The notes under the pieces are model-generated. The model was not told the DNA's origin and made no database searches. It saw only the letters and a program-made list of their open reading frames with translations. Below are positions 9,449-18,762 of a DNA stretch of 64,000 nt, one piece after another. The first letter of the stretch is position 1. The number at the start of each line of letters is the position of its first letter. The stretch lies in the NCBI GenBank assembly GCA_049889175.1, contig JBMHDW010000007.1:110607-174606 (forward strand), in the 5' to 3' direction. A program made the position numbers and the translations under genes. The stretch comes from JBMHDW01 sp049889175 (GTDB taxonomy: Bacteria; Pseudomonadota; Gammaproteobacteria; Comchoanobacterales; Comchoanobacteraceae).

Positions 9449-10043
9449 ATTATTTTTTTATTATTCAGCAATGAATGCCGGTAAAACAACAACGTTATTG
9501 CAGAGTGATTACAATTACCGTGAACGAGGTATGCGTACATTATTATTGACAGCGCAACTGGATCATCGAGATGAGGTTGGCATGATTAGTTCACGAATTG
9601 GATTAAAACGGCAGGCCCAGGTATTTTACCCTCAGTTAAATGTTTTTCGTTTGATAGAAAAGCAACACGAGCAGCAAACATTACATTGTGTTTTGGTTGA
9701 TGAAGCTCAATTTCTGACTAAGGATCAAGTTAAAGCATTGGCCCAGGTTGCTGATGAACTGAATATTCCAGTCTTGGCCTATGGTATTCGAACGGATTTT
9801 CAGGCCAATTTATTTCCAGGGAGTCAGGCGTTACTAGCTTTAGCAGAAGAACTCATAGAGATTAAGACGATTTGTCTTTGTGGCAGGAAGGCGACGATGA
9901 ATATGCGTTTCGATGCGCAAGGCAAAGCGATTACAACGGGCGAACAAGTTGCTATTGGTGGCAATGAATCGTATATGGCATTATGTCGTCGCTGTTTTAT
10001 GTCACGCTGCCATAGTGAAGAACAGGTAGAGCTTAAAACTTAA
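9441..10043 (+). CDS. tdk: Thymidine kinase (type II)
   Basis: Phosphorylates thymidine with ATP in the pyrimidine salvage pathway. The P-loop SAMNAGKT covers residues 9-16 and the Walker B/catalytic segment LVDEAQF lies at 85-91 with Glu88 as likely base. Structural zinc cysteines are Cys145, Cys147, Cys182 and Cys185, and the lasso loop GGNESYMA precedes the last pair. The 200 residues match the E. coli enzyme (about 205). It overlaps the rhodanese gene. Downstream, a promoter-like element starts the accessory gene array. Confidence 0.96.
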   Translation: MAKLFFYYSAMNAGKTTTLLQSDYNYRERGMRTLLLTAQLDHRDEVGMISSRIGLKRQAQVFYPQLNVFRLIEKQHEQQTLHCVLVDEAQFLTKDQVKALAQVADELNIPVLAYGIRTDFQANLFPGSQALLALAEELIEIKTICLCGRKATMNMRFDAQGKAITTGEQVAIGGNESYMALCRRCFMSRCHSEEQVELKT

Positions 10044-10056
10044 CAATAAAAACAAT

Positions 10057-10083
10057 GACTTATTTGGTTTTGTGTTGTATAAT
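10057..10083 (+). promoter_or_regulatory. Probable promoter of the accessory array
   Basis: TATAAT at 10078-10083 preceded by TTG, in T-rich DNA, 26 bases before the start of the first array gene. A -35 element is not clear. Confidence 0.5.
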
Positions 10084-10108
10084 AACATAAACAGTATAAG
10101 GAGTTGTG

Positions 10109-11152
10109 ATGATAATAATAGATAAAGACTCAGCATTATTTGGCTTTCTTGAGTGTGTTAGGGAGTTACGTAAAGAGCATATCAAGTCAGTACCACAGTT
10201 TAATATCATCAATACAGACATTCTGATTAAGGAAAAAAAACTATTTGGTGCTGATGACGCATTTAATGCTTTTGCCAAATCCTTTGGCGATATTGCTAGA
10301 CATCATGCAGGTGGGGTAAAGGATTATATTGCAGAAAAGGCGAGTGACGATATAAAAGATCAATTAAGTAGTCATGAGATAAGTATTGAAGAATATGATT
10401 TTAATAGATGGTTTAAAGATGTTGTTAGCATACCACCAGAATATTTAAATTTTTTACTACAAGATGATCATTGGGGCGTTGGTTTTTCAATAGGTTTTGG
10501 TGTCTTTATGATGCATCCAGCATTGGATGAAATCATGAATCTTGTGTGTCAATCATTGGATCCAGATGCATTTTACGAGTGTTTTAAGGCGTTATTAACT
10601 AAAGAAAAATCAAAAACTTTATTAAAGGCAGTATATCAGGCTAAAATTGAAGGACATTTTAATAAGACATTTGAAGACTGTGAGCATGCTGATTTAGCCG
10701 GTATTTATAAAAAGTTGGTGAAAACACGTTTAGATAAAATGAATGTTCAAGATGCTGATGGGAATACTAAAGAAAATGCTCAATGTTTTAAAGATTTTGC
10801 GATGAATCATCCTGAAAGAGTTCCTCTTTCCTTATTGGATTCTGTTAATGAATACTTATCATCAGAAGAGGGAAAAAGTAGTATAAAGCAACAAAGAATT
10901 GGGGATTGTCTTTATGAAATGGGTCAATCATGGATACCAGCACTCAATTATGAGGGTTATGATGCTCTACTAAAAAGTGCTAACTTAACTCGTGAATGGG
11001 TTAATGAACAGAAATATGATGTTGAGTTTTTTAAGTACTATGGCCATGAAAGTGGTTACTTATTATCGAGTGATGAAAAAAAGCAGTTGGCGGAAGGTTG
11101 TACAGAAAATGAGAAGATTATCTTAGGAAAGTTGACAGGTAACCTGTTTTAG
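10109..11152 (+). CDS. Accessory array protein 1, unknown function
   Basis: I do not recognise this 347-residue protein. It is soluble-looking, helical and mildly acidic, with no signal peptide. It shares two blocks with the next two genes: block A near residue 238 (RVPLSLLDSV, then QQRIGDCLYEMG) and block B near 282 (GYDALLKSANL, REWV, YDVEFFK). Start ATG 10109 is preferred over GTG 10106 because AAGGAG ends 5 bases before it. Its own promoter-like element lies upstream and the next gene starts 70 bases on with no clear promoter, so genes 1 and 2 are probably one transcript. A secreted or effector role is only speculation. Confidence 0.8.
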   Translation: MIIIDKDSALFGFLECVRELRKEHIKSVPQFNIINTDILIKEKKLFGADDAFNAFAKSFGDIARHHAGGVKDYIAEKASDDIKDQLSSHEISIEEYDFNRWFKDVVSIPPEYLNFLLQDDHWGVGFSIGFGVFMMHPALDEIMNLVCQSLDPDAFYECFKALLTKEKSKTLLKAVYQAKIEGHFNKTFEDCEHADLAGIYKKLVKTRLDKMNVQDADGNTKENAQCFKDFAMNHPERVPLSLLDSVNEYLSSEEGKSSIKQQRIGDCLYEMGQSWIPALNYEGYDALLKSANLTREWVNEQKYDVEFFKYYGHESGYLLSSDEKKQLAEGCTENEKIILGKLTGNLF

Positions 11153-11222
11153 ATAATGAATATTTAGATCTAAAAAATGAAGCAACTCAGAAGATAAAAA
11201 ATAATGATAACAAGGAGATAAA

Positions 11223-12209
11223 ATGATTAAGATTGATAATACAACAGCATTATATAGTTTAGTTGAATGTTTACATAACTTGAGAGATCAAGCTAAAGCA
11301 TCTCAAAAAAGGGTAGATACCTTGATTGCAGAATATCAACTTTTTGGTTCATTGGAGCAGTATGACAATTTTAAGATACAATTTAAACAATTGGTGAAAG
11401 AAAATTGGGATGATGATGACTTTACCTTTAATCGTTTATTATTGATTAAACCCTCAATATTGGATGGTTTTTTAAATGGTCATTGGGCCATTGGAACAGC
11501 AGCAAGTGTCTTCATGATGCACTCAGGTGTGAAGGCAATCTTTAAGTTGCTCTTTGAATTTTTAGATGTGGATCGTTTTTATCAAGTATTTCAAGATAAG
11601 TTAACCAATGATTCATCGATACTTTTTCTTAAGGCAATCCATCATGAGCGAATAGAAAGATTATTTACAGATCACTTTGATCAAAATGAACAAGCAATTC
11701 TATCGTCTTTTTACAAAGATCTAGTTCAATTGAGGTTAGATAAGATCAATACAAAACCAATGTCAGAGAACGCTAAAGAATTTAAAACCTATGCGTTGTC
11801 TCATCCTAACAAAGTACCATTGAGTTTAATCGATTCAATCGTGAGTTATTTAGAGTCAAGTGATGGGCAGTCGAGTAAAACGCAACAAAGAATTGGTGAT
11901 TGTCTTTACCATCTTGATTCAAAGCATCATAGTGCCTCATGGAATTATACAGGTTATTATCAGTTGCTTGAAAGCGCCCATTTAAAGGCTGACTGGACAG
12001 ATATCAAAGATTATGATATGCACTATTTTAAACAGTGTTTAAATAATGTTTATGATATTCCTGAAGATTGTGTGGTATCGGAAAATCATCAACAAAAAGA
12101 CTTCTTGGTATGGGATAAATTTAAAGAATTACGTCAAAAAGTTGAGGGCCATAGTCAAAAAATGAGTGGAGAAGAAAAAGTTGAATGCAAAACTCAAAGG
12201 CCAAAATAA
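11223..12209 (+). CDS. Accessory array protein 2, unknown function
   Basis: Paralogue of the preceding gene, 328 residues. Collinear similarity runs through most of the protein: TALYSLVECLHNLRD at the start, GHWAIGTAASVFMMHSG in the middle (compare DHWGVGFSIGFGVFMMHPA in protein 1), block A near 198 (KVPLSLIDSI, QQRIGDCLYHL) and block B near 244 (GYYQLLESAHL, ADW, YDMHYFK). A charged lysine-rich tail ends the protein. CAAGGAGATAAA directly precedes the ATG. No enzymatic motif is visible. Confidence 0.8.
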   Translation: MIKIDNTTALYSLVECLHNLRDQAKASQKRVDTLIAEYQLFGSLEQYDNFKIQFKQLVKENWDDDDFTFNRLLLIKPSILDGFLNGHWAIGTAASVFMMHSGVKAIFKLLFEFLDVDRFYQVFQDKLTNDSSILFLKAIHHERIERLFTDHFDQNEQAILSSFYKDLVQLRLDKINTKPMSENAKEFKTYALSHPNKVPLSLIDSIVSYLESSDGQSSKTQQRIGDCLYHLDSKHHSASWNYTGYYQLLESAHLKADWTDIKDYDMHYFKQCLNNVYDIPEDCVVSENHQQKDFLVWDKFKELRQKVEGHSQKMSGEEKVECKTQRPK

Positions 12210-12350
12210 TAGTTTAATTAATGTATTGATTGATAAAATATTAGATTAAGTATTCTAGTCAGATAAGTATATATATCTTGTTGATATATTAATTCGTGTC
12301 AAAAATATATATTTATACTATATTATTTATGCGTATGATGAGGTAATGTT

Positions 12351-14084
12351 ATGAGAACAATAACAAATTATGATTTAACAATTTTTATGGCTGAATGGCT
12401 GAAATCGCTACAGAGTCAAGTAAATCCACAGGGTGATTTGTGGTATCAAGATGAAATATCATTGATGCGTGAACTTATTGAGCGAAATCAATACTTTAAA
12501 GATTTTCAACAGCTTGAGGAAAAGATTAATAAAAAATTGAAATCACGTGAACTGAATGATCTATTAATCAATAATCCAGATCTAATTCTTGAAGCTAACA
12601 TTGGTTATAGAGCTGTGATTAGGGCCGGTCTCTTGCGAGAAGATGTTCGGTCTGTAATGAAAATAATTAAAAATAATATTAATCCCGAAAGAACTTATGA
12701 AATGTTAAATACAAAATTAAAAAGGACGGAATCCCAAAATGTTTTAAATGCTTTTCAACAAGAATTTATAGGTAAGAAAGCATCGGTTAAAAGTGATGAT
12801 AATAGTGAAATAGAGACAAAAAAAATGATTTATTCATGGTTGGTTGGTTTAAGAACAGGAATGTTAATGGAATTAACAGGAGACAATACTAATATTATGG
12901 AGTTTCTTTCATATGCATCAAAAAATAGTAGTCGTATACCGTTAAACTTGTTGGATGCTGTGATAACATACCTTAAAACTGACAAGGGGAAATTAAGTCA
13001 GTATCACCTGCGATTGGGCGATTGTTTAAAAGCACTAGGGGTAAATAATGAGAGCCTTTCACTTGATCAAATATTAGGTTATCTAGGTTATGGCCAACGA
13101 AAACCGTCATCAGATACTCAAAATAATGACAGTTATTTAGGTAGTTTTCTGAATCAATTTGGCTTTGGTTCAGATCAGGAAGATGATGATGTTGAGCGTA
13201 AAAGTTTTGATACATCATGGGATAATGCAGGTTATCACGCATTACTTAGTGCCGCCCATCTTGAGGAAAATTGGGTTGATCGAGATGACTACGATATCAT
13301 TTATTTTGATCAACATGCCATCAACATGACAGAGGATGAACTGAACATATTGAGAGATACTTTGGTAAACATGGAGATCGAAGAAATAAGTAATGTATTA
13401 AATGTATTAGAGTCTCAACCAAACATTGCAGAGGCTATATTTAACAAGATGACTTCAGAAAAAAAAACATCATGTTTAACATATCGTTTGAATCATGATA
13501 AGGCATTCTCATGGTGTCTTGATCTATGGTCAAACGATAAATCTTGTACATATGATACTTTAATCAATGGATTGGAATTTACAGGTTGTTATCGCTTGCT
13601 TAATGAATATCATGCAGAACAAAAACACAGTATAAGAGATAATATTGTTTGGTTAATGTGTGCTAATGATCAGTTAAACGATGAAAACATTTGTAGTTTA
13701 TTAGGGAGTTGTGGTAGAAATTTTGGTCCTAAAGCGATTGAAAACATGCGTGCAATGGTGAAGCTTATTGAGTTAGCTGATGATGGTCAATTTGCTGATA
13801 TCAATAACCGATTGTCAAAGCATATGAAGGTTGAGCCTTTTAATTCCAAGGATAAATTAAGACAAGTTTTAATTGGCATAGCATTTGAAAAACCGAACTC
13901 AAGAAGACACAAACGTTTTGGAAGAATGTTAAAAGTGCTTCAACCAAGGATGGCAAGATCACAATCGCCAAAGGTGAAAAGGAGGGGCTTTAGCAGCGCT
14001 TTGAAGAATATAAGCTTATTTAAAAAAAGACGAGATCCAGATTCCAGTTCAGACTCTGATAATTCACTGAGTTTAAAAAAATAA
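12351..14084 (+). CDS. Accessory array protein 3, unknown function (composite)
   Basis: A 577-residue protein that joins modules of its neighbours. Block A is near residue 196 (RIPLNLLDAV, LRLGDCLKALG) and block B near 294 (GYHALLSAAHL, ENWVDRDDYDIIYF), but about 50 extra residues rich in Ser/Asn/Asp separate them. Near 453 it has block C (LLGSCGRNFGPKAIENM), which proteins 1 and 2 lack and proteins 4 and 5 have. The last 60 residues are strongly basic (KRRGFSSALKN, LFKKRRD) and end in a Ser/Asp run. Ribosome site GAGGT precedes the ATG. No known domain recognised. Confidence 0.8.
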   Translation: MRTITNYDLTIFMAEWLKSLQSQVNPQGDLWYQDEISLMRELIERNQYFKDFQQLEEKINKKLKSRELNDLLINNPDLILEANIGYRAVIRAGLLREDVRSVMKIIKNNINPERTYEMLNTKLKRTESQNVLNAFQQEFIGKKASVKSDDNSEIETKKMIYSWLVGLRTGMLMELTGDNTNIMEFLSYASKNSSRIPLNLLDAVITYLKTDKGKLSQYHLRLGDCLKALGVNNESLSLDQILGYLGYGQRKPSSDTQNNDSYLGSFLNQFGFGSDQEDDDVERKSFDTSWDNAGYHALLSAAHLEENWVDRDDYDIIYFDQHAINMTEDELNILRDTLVNMEIEEISNVLNVLESQPNIAEAIFNKMTSEKKTSCLTYRLNHDKAFSWCLDLWSNDKSCTYDTLINGLEFTGCYRLLNEYHAEQKHSIRDNIVWLMCANDQLNDENICSLLGSCGRNFGPKAIENMRAMVKLIELADDGQFADINNRLSKHMKVEPFNSKDKLRQVLIGIAFEKPNSRRHKRFGRMLKVLQPRMARSQSPKVKRRGFSSALKNISLFKKRRDPDSSSDSDNSLSLKK

Positions 14085-14094
14085 TACAACAATT

Positions 14095-14115
14095 TTCTGA
14101 AAATTGGTCTATAAA
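14095..14115 (+). promoter_or_regulatory. Promoter-like element, GGTCTATAAA type
   Basis: TTGGTC followed by TATAAA at 14110-14115, 21 bases before the array gene 4 start. The GGTCTATA core matches those before the genes at 25495, 27045 and 30711. Confidence 0.5.
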
Positions 14116-14136
14116 GAATAATATGAAGGAGTCTTT

Positions 14137-16626
14137 ATGCCAATTGAAATTGATAACCAAGAAAAACTATTTATGGTTTTAGCATTAATCCAAAAGGTTA
14201 ATGGGTCTGTAGTCATCAACAAGAAAAAAGATAATTCAGAATATACATTGAGTGCAGAAGATGTTGAAGCTGCTTTGATTGAAAACAAACTTTTTGATAA
14301 CTGGGTTGAGACTAAAGAGTCTACTGATAAAATGTTAGTCGTTATATTTAAAAATCCATTGGTAAAAAAATTTGTGCCAGAAACTAATATAGATAAATTG
14401 CTTAAAAATGAAAGTGTTTTTACGGGTGTAAAAATTTTTTCAGAATCAAGATGGTATAATTGGGCTTTTAAAGGAATGGTTAAACTTGAAAAGGTTGTTA
14501 ATCTTACAGAAGCATTATTTAATGATATGAACTTTTATTATATTAATGAATACATGCACCATTCAAAAAAAAAGGATGATGAGGCTTCAGTCTATATTCA
14601 GTACTTTTTGAATCAATATAAAGATGAGCTTAACTTTGAAGTTAATGGTTATGTAGCTGATGTTGATAGTAGACCTTCATCACCAAATGATTCAAGTTTA
14701 GATGAGCATTCTGATAATGATTCAATGGTATTAGACGATGATTCAAAAGTGTCAGATAATGAGTTAGATAAACTGGGTAATGAAGAAACAAAGGAAGGAA
14801 AAGAAGAGTTAATCGAGATTCAGGAGAATAAATCTTCCAATGATTCAATGGAAACAGATGATGATTCAAAGGTATTAGTTAATGAGTCTAAGGAGCCAGA
14901 AGATGACCTAGACTTGAACAAAATAGAGGAAGGCAAAGATGAGTATACCGAGAGTCATGAGAAAAAATCTTCCAATGATTCAAAGGTGTCAGATAATGAG
15001 TTAGATGAACTGGGTTCTGAAGAAACTAATGGAGACACAGAAGAGTTTGCCGAGAGTCAGGATAAAAAATCTTCCGATGATCCAATGGAAACAGATGATG
15101 ATTCAAAGGTATTAGTTAATGAGTCTAAGGAGCCAGAAGATGACCTAGACTTGAACAAAATAGAGGAAGGCAAAGATGAGTATACCGAGAGTCATGAGAA
15201 AAAATCTTTTAAAGATTATTATTTGGCATTAATCTTTGATCGATATATAGATGGTTGGCATGAAAAATTATTTACACATGATAAGATTATGACGTTTTTT
15301 TCAGCTATCACACAAAAACCAGAGCTCTTTTCCATAGAACTTCTTGATCAATTGAACCAAGAAATGCTGGAGAACTTAACTGAAGATCAATTGAAGACCA
15401 TATTACAAAAAATTGGATATTTGTCAGATGAAAGTTCAGATGTAGATAATCTTCCACAGGAAATCCAAAAAGCTTTAAATGTCCCTCAAGCTCTCGTAAG
15501 CCTGAATAGGTTTCTTGGAATACTTCAGCAAGGACAAGATTCTAATTCAAGTTTAGATGGGGTTTTTGATGATGAGTCAAAGCTATCAGATGATTTAGCT
15601 TCGATCGAAACAGAAAGATTCACATCTAAAGATTTATTTAATAGTATGGAGCATTCGCAGCAACAAGATTTTATTGAAAGTATTCTTAGTCATCATTATG
15701 TCTTTTGGGCTGTATTTAAAACATTTATACCTTGGGCATCATTAGAAGAATATTATAATAAAAATGATGATAATAAAAAGAATATTGAAAATATTTTCAA
15801 TGTTTTGCCAGAAGAGTCTGTTAGCAAATTTTTAGATATAACTGATTCTACTCCATTCCAGAAAAAGCATTTATACCAATCGATTAAAAGTATAGACATG
15901 GTTAATATCTGCTTAAGTAAAGACCTTAATGATGTTCAATATATTCCAGAAACAATATTGATGCAATGGGCTGAAATAAACATGGCAACCATCTTAACCC
16001 AATTAATTAAAATAAGTGATGAATCCCGTAAAGTTTTATCTCCATATGTTAATAATATATTATCAGATTTTAAACATTCTGAACTTGATAAGCTAAGGCT
16101 CGATGAAAATATTAATACAGATAATTTATGTGACTTATTGAATCATGATGCATTGGATTTATATGCTAAATATCTAAAAGATAAAGAATTGAGTGATGAT
16201 GACAAAATAGATGTTTTATGGTCTGTATGTCGTGATCCCCAATTTAATTATGGTAAGTTAAAGCCACTTTTTGATGGTTTTGGATATAATTTCAGTAAAG
16301 ATGCTATTCGAAAAGTACAAGAAGCACGCCAAAAGTGTGACGAGGACCCAAAATCATTCTCTGTATTTAGTGAGTCCGAAATGGAGGCCACAGATATGAT
16401 AAAAATCGTTAAAAAAATCGCTTTAGGTGCTAAGTCAAGTGACAAACATCAAAGGTTGGATGAACTTGATCAAAAGACAACAAACAGCAATCATTGGAAA
16501 CGATGGAGTAGATGGGCGCGCAACAAAAATAAATTTTCATATAGTTATGTTCTTAAAGAATTCCAAAAGCAGAAAAAACAATTAAAAAAAGAGACACACA
16601 AGCCTAGCAATAAAAATGAAATTTAA
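14137..16626 (+). CDS. Accessory array protein 4, large acidic repeat protein
   Basis: Unknown 829-residue protein. The first 170 residues are mixed helical; residues 200-360 are an extremely acidic low-complexity stretch made of two near-identical 79-residue repeats rich in Asp, Glu, Ser and Lys. The C-terminal half is helical and holds block C near residue 713 (GFGYNFSKDAIRKVQ). The tail is basic (KRWSRWARNKNKF, then KKQLKKE). GAAGGAG precedes the ATG. The acidic middle and basic tail suggest a flexible linker joining two folded parts. I see no enzyme motif, signal peptide or membrane segment. Confidence 0.8.
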   Translation: MPIEIDNQEKLFMVLALIQKVNGSVVINKKKDNSEYTLSAEDVEAALIENKLFDNWVETKESTDKMLVVIFKNPLVKKFVPETNIDKLLKNESVFTGVKIFSESRWYNWAFKGMVKLEKVVNLTEALFNDMNFYYINEYMHHSKKKDDEASVYIQYFLNQYKDELNFEVNGYVADVDSRPSSPNDSSLDEHSDNDSMVLDDDSKVSDNELDKLGNEETKEGKEELIEIQENKSSNDSMETDDDSKVLVNESKEPEDDLDLNKIEEGKDEYTESHEKKSSNDSKVSDNELDELGSEETNGDTEEFAESQDKKSSDDPMETDDDSKVLVNESKEPEDDLDLNKIEEGKDEYTESHEKKSFKDYYLALIFDRYIDGWHEKLFTHDKIMTFFSAITQKPELFSIELLDQLNQEMLENLTEDQLKTILQKIGYLSDESSDVDNLPQEIQKALNVPQALVSLNRFLGILQQGQDSNSSLDGVFDDESKLSDDLASIETERFTSKDLFNSMEHSQQQDFIESILSHHYVFWAVFKTFIPWASLEEYYNKNDDNKKNIENIFNVLPEESVSKFLDITDSTPFQKKHLYQSIKSIDMVNICLSKDLNDVQYIPETILMQWAEINMATILTQLIKISDESRKVLSPYVNNILSDFKHSELDKLRLDENINTDNLCDLLNHDALDLYAKYLKDKELSDDDKIDVLWSVCRDPQFNYGKLKPLFDGFGYNFSKDAIRKVQEARQKCDEDPKSFSVFSESEMEATDMIKIVKKIALGAKSSDKHQRLDELDQKTTNSNHWKRWSRWARNKNKFSYSYVLKEFQKQKKQLKKETHKPSNKNEI
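14740..15208 (+). repeat. Tandem 237-bp in-frame repeat, two copies
   Basis: Copy 1 starts at 14740 and copy 2 at 14977. The last 126 bases of each (14846-14971 and 15083-15208) appear identical, while the first part has diverged by point changes. The unit is 79 codons, so changing copy number keeps the frame of the acidic protein. Confidence 0.92.
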
Positions 16627-16639
16627 TCATGTCAATTAA

Positions 16640-16657
16640 CACATTATATGCTATAGG
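16640..16657 (+). promoter_or_regulatory. Promoter-like element, extended -10
   Basis: TATGC followed by TATAGG (16652-16657), 18 bases before array gene 5. The TGC-TATA form resembles the other accessory promoters but the hexamer is weaker. Confidence 0.4.
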
Positions 16658-16674
16658 TCACTAGGAGCAATATA

Positions 16675-17946
16675 ATGTCTGATATGAAAAAATTAAATTA
16701 TTTGGTGGATTACTTACAAAAAAAAAGCGAAGAATATCATTTGACTGAAAATGAATTTGGAGATCTCTTACAGCGTATAAAGTTTCCAGCTACTCAATAC
16801 GAAAAAAATTTTTTAAAAAACGGAACAATATCAGAAGATGTGAAAAAATTTTTAACAGAAAATATTCAAGTAAAGAAACCAGGTGGGATGTTAAGTAATC
16901 CAGTATATGGAATTTCTGAAGCTTTATCTAAAAATATCAACAAGGGAATCAAGAAACTAAAACACATCAGAAAACATGGGGGCGGCGGAGATCAATTACC
17001 AGCGGTTCCCAATTACGAACAACAAGAAGCCTTAGCTAAGTTCTGCAAAAAGTCATCAGTTTATCTAGATCCTAAGCTTACAGATAAAAAAAAGGAAATT
17101 ATAGACCAATTTTATGAGGGTTTAGAAAACAAGTTAAATAGTGATTATGGTGACTTAAGTGATAGCTTAATTAACATGAATCTCTATTTAAACAATAAAT
17201 TTAAATATCTAAATCAAGGTAAGATTGTTATTCCTGGTGGTCTTGATAGAGTTAAAGAATTCTGGGATTATCAATTAAATAATAAATTATTTGAGTCAAA
17301 AAGCCCTCTTAAAAAAGCAGGAGAAATAGTTACAAAACAATATGTCGGTGTATCTGAGTTAATGAAAACTCAATCATATATGCCAGCTTTTAAAGATCTT
17401 ATTATTGAACTGGCAAAAGATTGTGATAAAGAGGGTGATATTAAAATGCTTCAGGGTGTTTGTAAAGCCATAGGCTATGATTTTGGCGTCAAGGCTATAA
17501 AAGCCCTAATCCAGGCAAGCACAGAAGCAGGTCAGCCAACATCTGTTTTGTGCACAAAATGTAAAGAAATAAACAAAGCTGATCCAAAAGAAGTTATAAA
17601 ATATATTGTTTTCGGTAAAGATGGTGATGCAAATTCAATAAAAGAATCAGCTAATTTAGACCGTTTGAGAGAGATTATTGGTGATATTCCTTCTGAGAAA
17701 GAATCCGATGGTAATTTATTTAATAAAGCTAAATGGAAATCTAAAGGAGCGATCAGAAAAACTGGTAATGTTTTATCAAAATTTATCGATCATAGAAGTT
17801 TTTTATCAAAATTTATCGATCATAAGAAATTGGAAAGTTTTTCAAAAAAAGTAGAGCAATCTTTTGAGGAATTCAAGCCTGAAACAACTAAACAGCATGG
17901 CGATAATTTAAGTACTGAAAACAATAATACTAAGAAAGGAGGATAA
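16675..17946 (+). CDS. Accessory array protein 5, unknown function
   Basis: A 423-residue lysine-rich protein. Block C is near residue 265 (CKAIGYDFGVKAIKAL), shared with proteins 3 and 4; blocks A and B are absent. Residues around 100-107 hold a glycine-rich turn (HGGGGDQLP). Near 365-380 a ten-residue unit (FLSKFIDH) is repeated in tandem, followed by a basic tail with possible coiled coil (SFSKKVEQSFEEF). ACTAGGAG lies a few bases before the ATG. The next gene begins one base after its stop, so they form a pair. Function unknown. Confidence 0.8.
   Translation: MSDMKKLNYLVDYLQKKSEEYHLTENEFGDLLQRIKFPATQYEKNFLKNGTISEDVKKFLTENIQVKKPGGMLSNPVYGISEALSKNINKGIKKLKHIRKHGGGGDQLPAVPNYEQQEALAKFCKKSSVYLDPKLTDKKKEIIDQFYEGLENKLNSDYGDLSDSLINMNLYLNNKFKYLNQGKIVIPGGLDRVKEFWDYQLNNKLFESKSPLKKAGEIVTKQYVGVSELMKTQSYMPAFKDLIIELAKDCDKEGDIKMLQGVCKAIGYDFGVKAIKALIQASTEAGQPTSVLCTKCKEINKADPKEVIKYIVFGKDGDANSIKESANLDRLREIIGDIPSEKESDGNLFNKAKWKSKGAIRKTGNVLSKFIDHRSFLSKFIDHKKLESFSKKVEQSFEEFKPETTKQHGDNLSTENNNTKKGG
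17771..17824 (+). repeat. Tandem 30-bp in-frame repeat
   Basis: The 24-base segment beginning TTTTATCAAAATTTATCGAT occurs at 17771 and again at 17801, giving a duplicated LSKFIDH peptide. It is a small in-frame duplication in array gene 5. Confidence 0.85.
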
Positions 17947-17947
17947 G

Positions 17948-18571
17948 ATGACAGATTATAGTGAACCAAGAGAATTCAACACGTTAATATCAGTTTTTTT
18001 ATATGACTTAAGTAAAAAAGAATTTAGCTATGGGGACGTATTTTCTCCACTAGCTGATGATAAAAGTGAGTATTTTCAGCAGGACCTTAAAGACGCTGTT
18101 GATTTATTAAATAAAAGTTTACCTAAACCATTTAAGATTGATGATCCTCAGGCTTTTCTGAAAAGAGTTGAGGATAATTGGAGTAATCATAGTACTCAAT
18201 CTCAAGCACCGCTAGCAAAGGCATTACTAGCTCATTGTAATGCCAAACGAGATGCCTTACCACAAGAGGAGCAAAGTAAAGCTGGTAATTTAATAGACAA
18301 AAAAATCTTCGAAAACTACAAAGAAAGTGATTTATTTAAAGCCAAAAAGAAAACTAAACCCCAAATAAAAAGCTTTGAAGTTGAGAAGCCTAAGTCAAAA
18401 GATACCACAAACAAACTGGGGACTAAAAAAAATTCTTATAATCATAAATTTAAAAAATATATGAGTTCATTTTCACAAAAAGTGTTGAAAAGTTTTAAAA
18501 ATTTTAAACAAAGAGCCAAGAGAGCCATTAAGAAGGTTAATTTTAGGTCTAAAGGTCCGAGGAACCAATAG
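17948..18571 (+). CDS. Accessory array protein 6, small basic-tailed protein
   Basis: Unknown 207-residue protein closing the array. The N-terminal 110 residues are mixed; the C-terminal half is very rich in lysine (KAKKKTKPQIK, FKKYMSSFSQKVLKSFKNF, KRAIKKVNFRSKG). The tail resembles in composition the tails of proteins 3-5, and SFSQKVLKSFKNFK resembles SFSKKVEQSFEEFK of protein 5, which may mark a shared terminal signal. A perfect AAAGGAGG lies 5 bases before the ATG, inside the end of gene 5, so translation is coupled. No motif recognised. Confidence 0.75.
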   Translation: MTDYSEPREFNTLISVFLYDLSKKEFSYGDVFSPLADDKSEYFQQDLKDAVDLLNKSLPKPFKIDDPQAFLKRVEDNWSNHSTQSQAPLAKALLAHCNAKRDALPQEEQSKAGNLIDKKIFENYKESDLFKAKKKTKPQIKSFEVEKPKSKDTTNKLGTKKNSYNHKFKKYMSSFSQKVLKSFKNFKQRAKRAIKKVNFRSKGPRNQ

Positions 18572-18762
18572 GGCAAATAATCTTGTGATATTATTTTATG
18601 CTATGACTCATGATGATGAGAAAAATGGTGTGTAACATCAACTGATATTAACTCCCTAGATTATGAAGGAATATTAATTGAGTATATATGATAAATAATC
18701 TAATTTAATGGATTAAACTTAGAGGTTTCTTGTATGAAATAAAAAACTCTAGATTATTTTAT

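Noticed and set aside
14642..14869. A minus-strand open frame of 75 codons rich in His and Leu
   Set aside because: It is the antisense of the acidic repeat of the array protein 4, and its composition follows from that repeat. No ribosome site.
18719..18755. Possible terminator TTAGAG … CTCTA between array gene 6 and the convergent gene
   Set aside because: Five to six pairs only, with a long loop and A/T flanks expected by chance in this AT-rich DNA.
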